The notes under the pieces are model-generated. The model had not been told where the DNA came from. It ran no database searches and worked only from the letters and a program-made list of their open reading frames with translations. A stretch of 23,757 nucleotides of DNA from Burkholderiales bacterium (GTDB lineage: Bacteria > Pseudomonadota > Gammaproteobacteria > Burkholderiales > Burkholderiaceae_C): contig JAABPT010000068.1 in assembly GCA_011391855.1 (NCBI GenBank), positions 1 to 23,757 of the forward strand, read 5' to 3'. The position numbers were made by a program, and so were the translations under genes. Shown here in pieces: positions 6,662 to 14,508 of this stretch (within the stretch, counting starts at the first letter, position 1; every line of letters begins with the position of its first letter).

Positions 6662-8194
6662 ATGGGCGCACCCGTTGCCTTCACCGCAGCCGCCGACATC
6701 GGCCACTGGATAGCCGGCATGCACGTGCGCGGCACCGGTGACCGCGCGCAGCCGGTGTGGAACCCGACCACCGGGCAAGTGGCGCGCCAGGTGTTGCTGG
6801 CCACGGCCGAAGACGTGGCCGTGGCCGTGGCCGCCGCGCGCGCGGCGCAGCCGGCCTGGGCCGACATGCCGCCGATCCGCCGCGCCCGCGTGCTCAACCA
6901 GTTTCTGGCGCTGATGAACGAGCACCGCGACGCCATTGCCGCCATGATCACCGCCGAGCACGGCAAGGTGTTCACCGACGCGCAGGGCGAGGTCTCGCGC
7001 GGCATCGACATCGTCGAATTCGCCTGCGGTGTGCCGCAGTTGCTGAAGGGCGACTACACCGACCAGGTCAGCACCGGCATCGACAACTGGACGCTGCGCC
7101 AACCGCTGGGCGTGGTGGCCGGCATCACGCCATTCAATTTCCCGTGCATGGTGCCGTGCTGGATGTTCCCGGTGGCGCTGGCCTGCGGCAATGCCTTCAT
7201 CCTGAAGCCCAGCGAACGCGACCCCTCGCCGTCGCTCTTCATGGCCGAGTTGCTCAAGCGCGCCGGCCTGCCCGACGGCGTGTTCAGCGTCGTGCAGGGC
7301 GACAAGGTGGCGGTGGACGCGCTGCTCACCCACCCCGATGTGAAGGCCATCAGCTTCGTCGGCTCCACGCCCATCGCCCAGTACATCTACGAGACCGGCG
7401 CGCACCATGGCAAGCGCGTGCAGGCGCTGGGCGGCGCCAAGAACCACATGGTGGTGATGCCCGACGCCGACCTCGACCAGGCCGTGGACGCGCTCATCGG
7501 CAGTGCCTACGGTTCGGCCGGCGAGCGCTGCATGGCCATTTCCGTGGCGGTGCTGGTGGGCGACGTGGCCGACCGCATTGTGCCGCTGCTGGCCGAGCGG
7601 GCCCGCTCGCTGAAGGTGAAGAACGGCATGGAGCTCGACGCCGAGATGGGCCCCATCGTCACGCGTGAGGCGCGCGACCGCATCGAGAAATATATCGGCG
7701 TGGGTGTCGATGAGGGCGCCACCCTGGTCGTCGACGGCCGCGGTTTCAAGGTGCCCGGGCCGGACGGAAAGCCCCTGGCCGGTTTCTTCACCGGGGGCAC
7801 ACTGTTCGACCACGTGAAGCCCAGCATGCGCATCTACAAGGAAGAGATCTTCGGCCCGGTGCTGGCCTGCGTGCGCGTGAAGGACTTCGCCGCGGCGCTG
7901 CAGCTCGTCAACGACCATGAATACGGCAACGGCGTGGCCTGCTTCACCAGCGACGGCGGCCTGGCACGCGAATTCGCGCGCCGCGTGCAGGTGGGCATGG
8001 TGGGCATCAACGTGCCGATTCCGGTGCCGATGGCCTGGCACGGCTTCGGCGGCTGGAAGCGCAGCCTGTTCGGCGACATGCATGCCTACGGCGAAGAGGG
8101 CGTGCGTTTCTATACCAAGCAAAAGAGCGTGATGCAGCGCTGGCCCGACAGCATCGCCAAGGGTGCTGAATTCGTGATGCCGACCGCGAAGTGA
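6662..8194 (+). CDS. mmsA: Methylmalonate-semialdehyde dehydrogenase (CoA-acylating)
   Basis: A full-length 510-residue aldehyde dehydrogenase of the MmsA type. It oxidises (methyl)malonate semialdehyde with NAD and CoA to propionyl-CoA or acetyl-CoA, late in valine, pyrimidine, inositol or beta-alanine breakdown. Visible are PFNFP (157-161), the catalytic cysteine in GSAGERCMAIS (Cys290), and PIPVPMAWHGFGGWK near the C-terminus, typical of this subfamily. The usual general-base Glu position before LGG is not Glu (QALGGAKNH), as expected for CoA-acylating members. The start ATG has AGGAG seven bases upstream. Its stop overlaps the GTG of the DUF3237 gene, so the two are co-expressed. It is cytoplasmic. 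No other valine-pathway genes are nearby. Confidence 0.93.
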   Translation: MGAPVAFTAAADIGHWIAGMHVRGTGDRAQPVWNPTTGQVARQVLLATAEDVAVAVAAARAAQPAWADMPPIRRARVLNQFLALMNEHRDAIAAMITAEHGKVFTDAQGEVSRGIDIVEFACGVPQLLKGDYTDQVSTGIDNWTLRQPLGVVAGITPFNFPCMVPCWMFPVALACGNAFILKPSERDPSPSLFMAELLKRAGLPDGVFSVVQGDKVAVDALLTHPDVKAISFVGSTPIAQYIYETGAHHGKRVQALGGAKNHMVVMPDADLDQAVDALIGSAYGSAGERCMAISVAVLVGDVADRIVPLLAERARSLKVKNGMELDAEMGPIVTREARDRIEKYIGVGVDEGATLVVDGRGFKVPGPDGKPLAGFFTGGTLFDHVKPSMRIYKEEIFGPVLACVRVKDFAAALQLVNDHEYGNGVACFTSDGGLAREFARRVQVGMVGINVPIPVPMAWHGFGGWKRSLFGDMHAYGEEGVRFYTKQKSVMQRWPDSIAKGAEFVMPTAK

Positions 8195-8655
8195 ACACCA
8201 CCGCGCCGCCGCTGGACTTTCTGGCGCAGGTGCGCTGCGAAGTCGGCGCGCTGGTGAACCTGGGTGCCGGGCCGTACGGCGAGCGGCGCTGCGTGCCGCT
8301 GCTGGGCGGCAGCGTCAGTGGCCCCGGGCTGAACGGCGAGATCTTGCCTGGCGGCGCCGACTGGCAGGTCCTGCGTGCCGACGGCGTGCTCGACATCCAG
8401 GCGCAATATGTCGTGCGCACGCCCGACGGCGCCTTGGTGGAAGTCGACAGCCGCGGCCTGCGTCACGGCCCGCCGGAGGTGATGCAGCGCCTGGCGCGTG
8501 GCGAGGCGGTGGCGAGCGACGAATATTTCTTCCGCACGCTGATGCGCTTCCAGACCGGGCACCCGGCCTGGCAACACCTGAACGCGACCCTGGCACTGGC
8601 GCGCGGTGAACGCCAGGCACGGGTCGTGGTGCTCGACGTCTTTCGCATCGGCTGA
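8191..8655 (+). CDS. DUF3237-family protein
   Basis: A 154-residue protein that matches the DUF3237 (UPF0311) family: a beta-rich fold with GGSVSGPGLNGEILPGGADW, then DGVLDIQAQYVVRTPDG and DEYFFRTLMRFQTG. The biochemical function is unknown. The GTG start overlaps the mmsA stop (GTGA, 8191-8194), so it is translationally coupled to the dehydrogenase and may act on related small molecules; that is inference. It has no signal peptide. The gene converges with the PhoX gene, with a strong GC hairpin in the 52-bp gap. Confidence 0.85.
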   Translation: MNTTAPPLDFLAQVRCEVGALVNLGAGPYGERRCVPLLGGSVSGPGLNGEILPGGADWQVLRADGVLDIQAQYVVRTPDGALVEVDSRGLRHGPPEVMQRLARGEAVASDEYFFRTLMRFQTGHPAWQHLNATLALARGERQARVVVLDVFRIG

Positions 8656-8657
8656 AC

Positions 8658-8676
8658 GCGCGGCGGCGCGCCGCGC
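8658..8676. terminator. GC hairpin between convergent genes
   Basis: GCGCGGCG and its exact complement CGCCGCGC are separated by a 3-base loop (GCG): an 8-bp perfect stem three bases past the DUF3237 stop. No T-run follows on either strand, so it is an atypical terminator candidate that could serve both converging genes. Confidence 0.5.
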
Positions 8677-8707
8677 AGTCCGCCCGGCGTGCAGGCTCGC
8701 AGCGCGC

Positions 8708-10627
8708 TCAAGCGCCGATGGCGCCGCCGTCGTCCCTGCGCACCGCCACCGTGGCCGAACGGGGCCGGCCGTCGGGCCGGAAGTCGGGCCAGTTCGAATG
8801 GCGGTTCGGTGCCGCAGGGTCGCTGCGGTCACCAGGCGATTCACCCGGGTGCTGGACATTGACGAACATCGTCGTGCCGTCGGGGGTGAAGCTGCAGCCG
8901 GTGATCTCGGCCCCGACGGACCCGACGAGAAAACGCCGCACCTCGCCACTGGTGGGGTCGCAGGCCAGCAACTGGTTGTTGCCCAGGCGCGCCATCTCGC
9001 CCCGGTTCAGCGAGCGGGAGCCGACGTCGGTGCCGATCCACAGCACGCCGCGCGGGTCGAAGGCGAGCGTGTCGGGGCAGGCGAAGGCGTCGCCCTTCAC
9101 GTTGCCTCGGGCTTCGGCACGGTCGTTGGCGGCATCGCCGGCCAGCACGAAGTGGTTCCAGCGGAAGCGCTCACCGCCGAGGTCGCCTTCCTCCTGCCAG
9201 CGGATGATGTGGCCCATGGTGTTGGCGGCGCGCGGATTGGTGGCATCGGTGGTCGCTTTGCCTTCGGCGCCGCGGTCGCTGTTGTTGGTCAGCGCGCAGT
9301 AGACCCAGCCGCTGGCCGTGTCGACGGCGATCCACTCAGGCCGGTCCATCTTCGTGCCGCCCAGCGCGTCGCTGGCCTGGCGCGCCTTGATCAGCACTTC
9401 CCCTTGATCGGCAAAACCGCGGTCCGCGGTGAGCGGCCCCTGCCCATGCACCAGCGGCAGCCAGCGGCCGCTGCCGTCGGCTTCGAAACGCGCCACGAAC
9501 AGCGTGCCGTGGTCCAGCAGTTCGGCGTTGGCCTGTGCCGCGGTGAGGCCACCGCCGGCGGGCCGGATGCGGTCGCGGCTGACGAATTTGTAGATGGTTT
9601 CGAAGGCTGCGTCCTCGCCGGAATAGACCACCGCGTGGCCGTCCTTGGTGACCGCCACCGTGGCACCTTCGTGCGCGGCACGGCCCAGCGCGGTGCGCTT
9701 GACGGGCGTGCTGCCCGGGTCCATGGGGTCGACCTCCACCACCCAGCCGAAGCGGTTGGGCTCGTTGGGATGGCGCACGGTGTCGAAGCGCGGGTCGTGC
9801 TCGTGCCAGCGGTACCAGTGGTTCTTGCGGATGCCCCAGCGCCGCTCATGTGCGGTGGGCTGGTCGGAAGGGTGGAAATAGTTGGCCCAGTTCTCCTCAC
9901 CCGAAAGACAGGTGCCCCAGGGCGTCGTGCCCGAGGCGCAATTGTTCAGCGTGCCCAGCACGCGCCGGCCGCCGGGGTCGGCGGCGGTCTTCATCAGCGC
10001 GTGCCCGGCGGCCGGGCCGCCGACGGCAAACGGCGTGCTGGCGGTGAAGCGCCGTGCGTAGCGCGAGGGGCGCAGCATCTGCCAGCGACCTTCCTTCAGC
10101 TCGATCTCGATCACCGAGATGCCGTGCGCGGCCTGGCTCTTGGCCACCTTCTCCGCGGTCCACGGCTGCATGCCACCCGGGTGCAGCAGGCCGTCGTCGG
10201 CATATTCGTGGTTGCTCACCAGCAGGCCGCGGCGGCTGCCGTCCAGCGCAAAGAAGTGCAGACCGTCGTGGTGCATGCCCATCTGCAGCGCCTGCTCGTC
10301 GGCGCTGTTCGAAGCATCGGGCGCCCAGGCCGGCATGGCCCCCGCAACGCCGACCGGTTCGCCCCAGGGCGCCAGCACCTGGGCGGTGTAGCCCTCGGGC
10401 ACGACCACGGCGTCGGCGGTGGAGGCGGCGATGCCCTCGAACCCGAGCCTCGGCCCGGTGGCGCCCGGCGGCCCGCTGGCGCAACCGGCCAAGGCACCAA
10501 AGAACGCCGTCGCGGCCAGGCCCATGCCGCCGCGCAGCATGGTGCGGCGTGCCGGGTCGGAGACCTCGTGGATGCTGGGGTTGGAGGAGCGGTTGCTGTC
10601 CTCCAGCGTGGAGAAATCTTTCGGCAT
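8708..10627 (-). CDS. PhoX-family (DUF839) phosphatase, Tat lipoprotein
   Basis: A 639-residue protein of the PhoX/DUF839 family, calcium- and iron-dependent alkaline phosphatases of the periplasm or cell surface. The long N-terminus carries a twin-arginine motif (RRTMLRGG, Arg27-28) and a lipobox LAGC ending at Cys49, so it should be Tat-exported and lipidated. Family motifs include NHEYADDGLLHPGG, the block LNNCASGTTPWGTCLSGEEN and GWVVEVDPMDP. The ATG at 10627 lacks a good Shine-Dalgarno site. It lies 39 bp after the ABC permease stop on the same strand and is probably the last gene of that operon. No Pho box is apparent just upstream. A phosphoester hydrolase here could act on the transported compound; that link is inferred. 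Confidence 0.9.
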   Translation of the reverse strand: MPKDFSTLEDSNRSSNPSIHEVSDPARRTMLRGGMGLAATAFFGALAGCASGPPGATGPRLGFEGIAASTADAVVVPEGYTAQVLAPWGEPVGVAGAMPAWAPDASNSADEQALQMGMHHDGLHFFALDGSRRGLLVSNHEYADDGLLHPGGMQPWTAEKVAKSQAAHGISVIEIELKEGRWQMLRPSRYARRFTASTPFAVGGPAAGHALMKTAADPGGRRVLGTLNNCASGTTPWGTCLSGEENWANYFHPSDQPTAHERRWGIRKNHWYRWHEHDPRFDTVRHPNEPNRFGWVVEVDPMDPGSTPVKRTALGRAAHEGATVAVTKDGHAVVYSGEDAAFETIYKFVSRDRIRPAGGGLTAAQANAELLDHGTLFVARFEADGSGRWLPLVHGQGPLTADRGFADQGEVLIKARQASDALGGTKMDRPEWIAVDTASGWVYCALTNNSDRGAEGKATTDATNPRAANTMGHIIRWQEEGDLGGERFRWNHFVLAGDAANDRAEARGNVKGDAFACPDTLAFDPRGVLWIGTDVGSRSLNRGEMARLGNNQLLACDPTSGEVRRFLVGSVGAEITGCSFTPDGTTMFVNVQHPGESPGDRSDPAAPNRHSNWPDFRPDGRPRSATVAVRRDDGGAIGA

Positions 10628-10666
10628 GCGTACGTCCGGGCGACGAGGTGAAGGTGACGCCGGATG

Positions 10667-11479
10667 CTAGAGCTTCTCCGTCTCGCCCGCCTTCGGCTGC
10701 CACTTCATCAAGCGCTTCTCCACCTTGCCCACGGCCGCGTCGAGCACCAGCGCGAAGGCCGTCAGCACCAGGATGCCGGCCATCACCGTATTGATGTCGA
10801 AGGTGCCCTCGGCCTGCAGGATGAGATAACCCACGCCCTGGCTCGAACCCAGGTATTCGCCCACCACCGCGCCCACGAAGGCCAGGCCCACGCTGGTGTG
10901 CAGGCTGGAAAAGACCCAGCTCGTGGCGCTGGGCAGGTACACATGGCGCAGCAACTGCTTGTTGCTGGCGCCCAGCATGCGCGCATTGGCCAGCACCACC
11001 GGGCTGACCTCCTTCACGCCCTGGTAGACGTTGAAGAAGACGATGAAGAAGACCAGCGTCACGCCTAAAGCGACCTTGCTGGCGATGCCCAGCCCGAACC
11101 AGACCGAGAAGATGGGCGCCAGGATGATGCGCGGCATCGAATTGGCGGCCTTGATATAGGGCTCCAGGATGCCGCTGGCCACCGGGCTGAGCGCCAACCA
11201 CAGCCCTGCACCCAGGCCCAGGGCCGAGCCGATGCCGAAAGCGAGCAGGGTTTCGGTGAGCGTCACCAGAAGGTGGCGGTAGATGTCGGCGTCGGTGACG
11301 AACCAGGCCCAGATGCGGCCCATGATCTTGATCGGCTCGCCGAAGAAGAAGCTGGCCTGGCGGTCGTTGTCGAACATGAAGTTCGGCAGCAGACCCGGCG
11401 TGGTCATCAGGTGCCAGAAGACGAAGATCGCCACCAGCAGGCCGGCCTGCCAGGGCCACAGCTTGCGCGGGGATTTCAT
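10667..11479 (-). CDS. ABC transporter permease (SsuC/TauC/NrtB type)
   Basis: A 270-residue inner-membrane permease of the binding-protein-dependent type. A first membrane helix follows MKSPRKLWPWQ, and several more are visible (about 70-100, 115-150, 190-215, 225-255). The cytoplasmic EAA loop that contacts the ATPase is clear at about residues 155-185 (LANARMLGASNKQLLRHVYL). The family carries nitrate, sulfonate, taurine, pyrimidine precursors and similar compounds. It lies 13 bp after the ATPase gene, with a weak GAGG site eight bases before its ATG. The same operon encodes the binding protein and a hydroxylase. Confidence 0.92.
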   Translation of the reverse strand: MKSPRKLWPWQAGLLVAIFVFWHLMTTPGLLPNFMFDNDRQASFFFGEPIKIMGRIWAWFVTDADIYRHLLVTLTETLLAFGIGSALGLGAGLWLALSPVASGILEPYIKAANSMPRIILAPIFSVWFGLGIASKVALGVTLVFFIVFFNVYQGVKEVSPVVLANARMLGASNKQLLRHVYLPSATSWVFSSLHTSVGLAFVGAVVGEYLGSSQGVGYLILQAEGTFDINTVMAGILVLTAFALVLDAAVGKVEKRLMKWQPKAGETEKL

Positions 11480-11492
11480 GCGCGGTGCCTCG

Positions 11493-12305
11493 TCATGCCA
11501 CCTTCAACTGCTGGGCGTAGCCCTTCAGCACCTCTTCGCGCAACTGGGCCCAGATGGCGGCGTGCAACTCCACGAAGCGCGGCGTCATCTTCACCTCGGC
11601 CACGTCACGAGGACGCGCGATATCGATATTGAATTCGCCGATCAGCCGCGCCGCCGGCCCGGCGCTCATGATCACCACGCGGTCGCTCATGGCGATGGCC
11701 TCGTCCAGGTCGTGGGTGATGAACAGCACCGCCTTGCGCTTCTTCGCCCAGAGATCGAGCACCTCGTTTTCCATCAGCTGCCGGGTCTGGATATCCAGCG
11801 CCGAGAAGGGTTCGTCCATGAGGATGATGTCGGGGTCCAGCGCCAGCGTCTGCGCAAGGCTGGTGCGCTTGCGCATGCCGCCCGAGAGCTGGTGCGGATA
11901 GCGGTCGCCGAAGCCGCCCAGACCGACGCGGCGCAGCCAGTCCTCGGCCTGCGTGCGCGCCTCGGCGGCCGCGAAGTTGCGGAACTCCAGTCCCGCCATC
12001 ACATTGGCCAGTGCGGTGCGCCAGGGCATCAGGCTCTCGGCCTGGAACATATAGCCGGCGCGCGTGTTGATGCCGGCCAGCGGCTTGCCGAACACGTGCA
12101 CGCGGCCGGTGCTGGGCTGCAGCAGCCCGGCAGCCACATTGAGCAGCGTGCTCTTGCCGCAGCCGGTGGGGCCGACGACCGAGACGAATTCGCCGGCGCC
12201 CACGGTGAGCGTCACGCCCTGCACGGCGGTGTAGCGCTGGCCGGGGTCGTCCTTGCTGACGAAGGTGCAGGCCACATCGTGAAGCTGGAGCGCCGGCGTC
12301 GTCAT
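11493..12305 (-). CDS. ABC transporter ATP-binding protein (SsuB/TauB type)
   Basis: The product is 270 residues with all ABC signatures: Walker A GPTGCGKST (45-53), Q-loop near FQAESLMPW, signature LSGGM (140-144), Walker B ILMDEP (161-166) and the switch histidine in FITHD (His198). It powers the neighbouring permease on the inner face of the membrane. The ATG (12303-12305) overlaps the stop of the upstream hydroxylase gene in ATGA, so the two are translationally coupled. The frame stays open far upstream, but the family's N-terminus and this coupling fix the start here. Confidence 0.94.
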   Translation of the reverse strand: MTTPALQLHDVACTFVSKDDPGQRYTAVQGVTLTVGAGEFVSVVGPTGCGKSTLLNVAAGLLQPSTGRVHVFGKPLAGINTRAGYMFQAESLMPWRTALANVMAGLEFRNFAAAEARTQAEDWLRRVGLGGFGDRYPHQLSGGMRKRTSLAQTLALDPDIILMDEPFSALDIQTRQLMENEVLDLWAKKRKAVLFITHDLDEAIAMSDRVVIMSAGPAARLIGEFNIDIARPRDVAEVKMTPRFVELHAAIWAQLREEVLKGYAQQLKVA

Positions 12306-13405
12306 CGCGGGGTGGCCAGACTGGGTTCGTCGGCAATCCCGCGGCGCGGCTGTGTCAGGGCGCCGATGAGCCACAGCGCGGCCACCAGTGCCAGCACCGC
12401 GGCCGCTTGGTGCGCCAGGCTCAGTTCGTGCGCCACCCACAGGAAGGCGCTGGTGCCGCCGAGCACCGCCAGGAACAGCGCCGCGGCCGCCACCGACGCG
12501 GCGGGGCTCACGGGCGGGTCGTAGCGCTGCACGGCTGAAATGTCGAAAGCCGGCTTCGGCCAGCGCGCCGCCACATCGGCCGGCCGCCAACCCGGCGGCT
12601 TGAGCCAGACGCGCAGCTTGTCGGCCCAGGAACGCGCGCGCCAACTGTCCAGCACGAGGTCGCGGTAGACCTGCAGATTGGCCCACAAGGGGTTCCAGCT
12701 GCGCAGCGGCAAACGCGTGCCGTAAACGCAGGGCTCGGCGTCGTCTTCCTCGACGAAGCTGCCGAAGAGGCGGTCCCAGACGATGAGGATGCCGCCGTAG
12801 TTCCGGTCCAGGTAGTTGTCGTTGACGGCATGGTGCACGCGGTGGTTGCTGGGGCTGCAGAACCAGCGGTCGAACCAGCCCAGCTTGCCGACCTGCTGGG
12901 TGTGCACCCAGAACTGGTAGAGCAGGTCGATCAGCGCCACCGTGGCGAATACCAGCGGCGGCACGCCCAGCACGGCCATCGGCAGGTAGAACAGCCAGGC
13001 GAGCAGGAAGTCGCTGCTGGTCTGGCGCAGCGCCGTGCTCAGGTTGTAGTCCTCGCTCTGGTGGTGCACCGCGTGCGCCGCCCACAGCACCGCCACGCGG
13101 TGGCCCGCCCGGTGCAACCAGTAGTAGCAGAGGTCGTAGAACAGCAGCGCGAAGAGCCAGACCCATGGTGCATCGGCAGGCAGCCGCGTGATCGCCACAT
13201 GTTCAAACGCCAGCGCATACAGGCCCACCCCCAGCAGCTTGCCGAACACGCCCGTGACCTGGCTCATGACGCCCAGGCCGATGCTGTTCAGCGCGTCGCT
13301 CAGCCGGTAGGTATTGCGCCCGCGCGCCAGCCCGACGGCGAACTCCGCCGCGATGAGCCCCAGGAAAGCCGGGGTCGCCAGGACGATGACTTGCGCGCCA
13401 GTCAC
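12302..13405 (-). CDS. Fatty acid hydroxylase/sterol desaturase superfamily protein, alkylglycerol monooxygenase-like
   Basis: A 367-residue integral membrane protein with the di-iron histidine motifs of PF04116: HRAGH (98-102), HAVHH (111-115), WVH (His168) and NHRVHH (187-192). SEDYNLSTALRQ (117-128), VHTQQVGKLG, and the later stretch from NYGG to FGSF closely resemble, from memory, animal alkylglycerol monooxygenase (AGMO/TMEM195). AGMO uses tetrahydrobiopterin to cleave ether lipids; that reaction here is inference. The C-terminal 80 residues add further hydrophobic helices. The start is GTG (13403-13405), 10 bp after the substrate-binding protein stop, with only a weak ribosome site. Its stop overlaps the ATPase start, so it is embedded inside the transporter operon. 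Confidence 0.88.
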   Translation of the reverse strand: MTGAQVIVLATPAFLGLIAAEFAVGLARGRNTYRLSDALNSIGLGVMSQVTGVFGKLLGVGLYALAFEHVAITRLPADAPWVWLFALLFYDLCYYWLHRAGHRVAVLWAAHAVHHQSEDYNLSTALRQTSSDFLLAWLFYLPMAVLGVPPLVFATVALIDLLYQFWVHTQQVGKLGWFDRWFCSPSNHRVHHAVNDNYLDRNYGGILIVWDRLFGSFVEEDDAEPCVYGTRLPLRSWNPLWANLQVYRDLVLDSWRARSWADKLRVWLKPPGWRPADVAARWPKPAFDISAVQRYDPPVSPAASVAAAALFLAVLGGTSAFLWVAHELSLAHQAAAVLALVAALWLIGALTQPRRGIADEPSLATPR

Positions 13406-13415
13406 GCTGCGTTCT

Positions 13416-14444
13416 TCAGGCCTTTGGGTATTTGGCGTTGGCCTTCTTCGCGAAGTCGTTGGTATAGACCGCGTTCAGGTCGAGCTTGGCCTTGGCGATC
13501 TCGGCATCGATGCTGGCCAGGGCGCGGAAAGCCGTATCGGCACCCTTGGCCGGGAACAGGCCGTCGGGCGACAGCGCGCCCTTGGCGGCCAGGAAGGCGT
13601 CGATATAGATGGCGCGGTCGCCGAGCAGGTAGCTTTCGGGCACGTTGTTGATGATGTCGCCGGGCCCGGCGGCCTGGATCCACTTGTTGGCGCGCACCAG
13701 CGCATTGGCCAGCGCCTGCACGGTGTTGGGGTTCTTGTCGATGAAGGCCTGCGGGCAGTAGAAGCAGCCGGCCGGCATGGGGCCGCCGAATACCTTCTCG
13801 GCCTCGGCCACGATGCGCGTGTCGGACACGATCTTCAGGTCGCCCGAGCGCTGCAGCATCGTGATCACGGGGTCGAGGTTGCTCATGGCGTCGATCTGGC
13901 CGGAGCGCATGGCGGCCACCGCGCCCTGCGAGGTGCCGACGCCGATGATGCTCACATCACTGGGCTTGAGCCCGGCCTTGGCGAGGATGAAATTGACCAT
14001 CACGTTGGTGCTCGAGCCCGGTGCCGTGACGCCGATCTTCTTGCCCTTGAGGTCGGTCACGGTCTTGAAGTTCGGCATGGTCTTCGGGTTGACGCCGAGC
14101 ACGATCTGCGGCGCCAGCCCCTGCAGCGCGAAGGCGCGCATGGCCTGGCCCTTGAACTGCATGTTCACGGTGTGCTCGAAGGCGCCCGAGACGACATCGG
14201 CGCTGCCGCCCACCACCGCCTGCAGCGCGCGTGCGCCGCCGGCGAAGTCGACGATGGTCGCGTCCAGGCCCTCGGCCTTGAAATAGCCGCGCTGCTCGGC
14301 AATCGTCAGCGGCAGGTAGTACAGCAGGTTCTTGCCGCCCACGGCGATGGTGACCTTGGGCTTTTCCAGCGCCTGGGCGCGCACGAAGGCGGGGGCGGCC
14401 AGCAGCGCGGCGCTGCCGGCGACGAGGACTTGGCGTCTTTGCAT
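13416..14444 (-). CDS. ABC transporter substrate-binding protein (NMT1/SsuA-like)
   Basis: A 342-residue periplasmic binding protein. The signal peptide starts MQRRQVLVAGSAALLAA and ends at a VRAQA cleavage site; the RR near the start gives it a Tat-like look. The mature part has the NMT1/THI5-like fold used for nitrate, sulfonate, taurine or thiamine precursors: PLTIAEQRGYFKAEGLDATI, GSADVVSGAFEHTV, DLKGKKIGVTAPGSSTN and AMRSGQIDAMSNLDP. The ligand cannot be read from sequence. The ATG at 14444 has AGGAG (14455-14459 on the plus strand) ten bases upstream; an upstream in-frame start at 14474 is less likely. It is the first gene of the operon and diverges from the SDR gene. Confidence 0.92.
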   Translation of the reverse strand: MQRRQVLVAGSAALLAAPAFVRAQALEKPKVTIAVGGKNLLYYLPLTIAEQRGYFKAEGLDATIVDFAGGARALQAVVGGSADVVSGAFEHTVNMQFKGQAMRAFALQGLAPQIVLGVNPKTMPNFKTVTDLKGKKIGVTAPGSSTNVMVNFILAKAGLKPSDVSIIGVGTSQGAVAAMRSGQIDAMSNLDPVITMLQRSGDLKIVSDTRIVAEAEKVFGGPMPAGCFYCPQAFIDKNPNTVQALANALVRANKWIQAAGPGDIINNVPESYLLGDRAIYIDAFLAAKGALSPDGLFPAKGADTAFRALASIDAEIAKAKLDLNAVYTNDFAKKANAKYPKA

Positions 14445-14508
14445 GGGGTCTTGTCTCCTGGTGAAGCCGCGCACTCTAGCCCAGCACCGACACCCCTAAC
14501 ATTGGGGC
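14445..14508. promoter_or_regulatory. Divergent promoter region, SDR and ABC operon
   Basis: This 64-bp gap must hold both promoters. Rightward, TAACAT (14497-14502) ends six bases before the SDR ATG, implying a leaderless or nearly leaderless transcript, with no convincing -35. Leftward, TAGAGT on the minus strand is a possible -10 for the ABC operon. A CCCC...GGGG inverted repeat (14493-14507) lies over the SDR start region and might bind a regulator. All are candidates. Confidence 0.4.

Noticed and set aside
8606..10651. 681-residue plus-strand open frame across the PhoX gene
   Set aside because: It is the antisense shadow of PhoX in high-GC DNA; its translation is low-complexity His/Gly/Arg/Ala-rich with no motif, while PhoX has clear family motifs.
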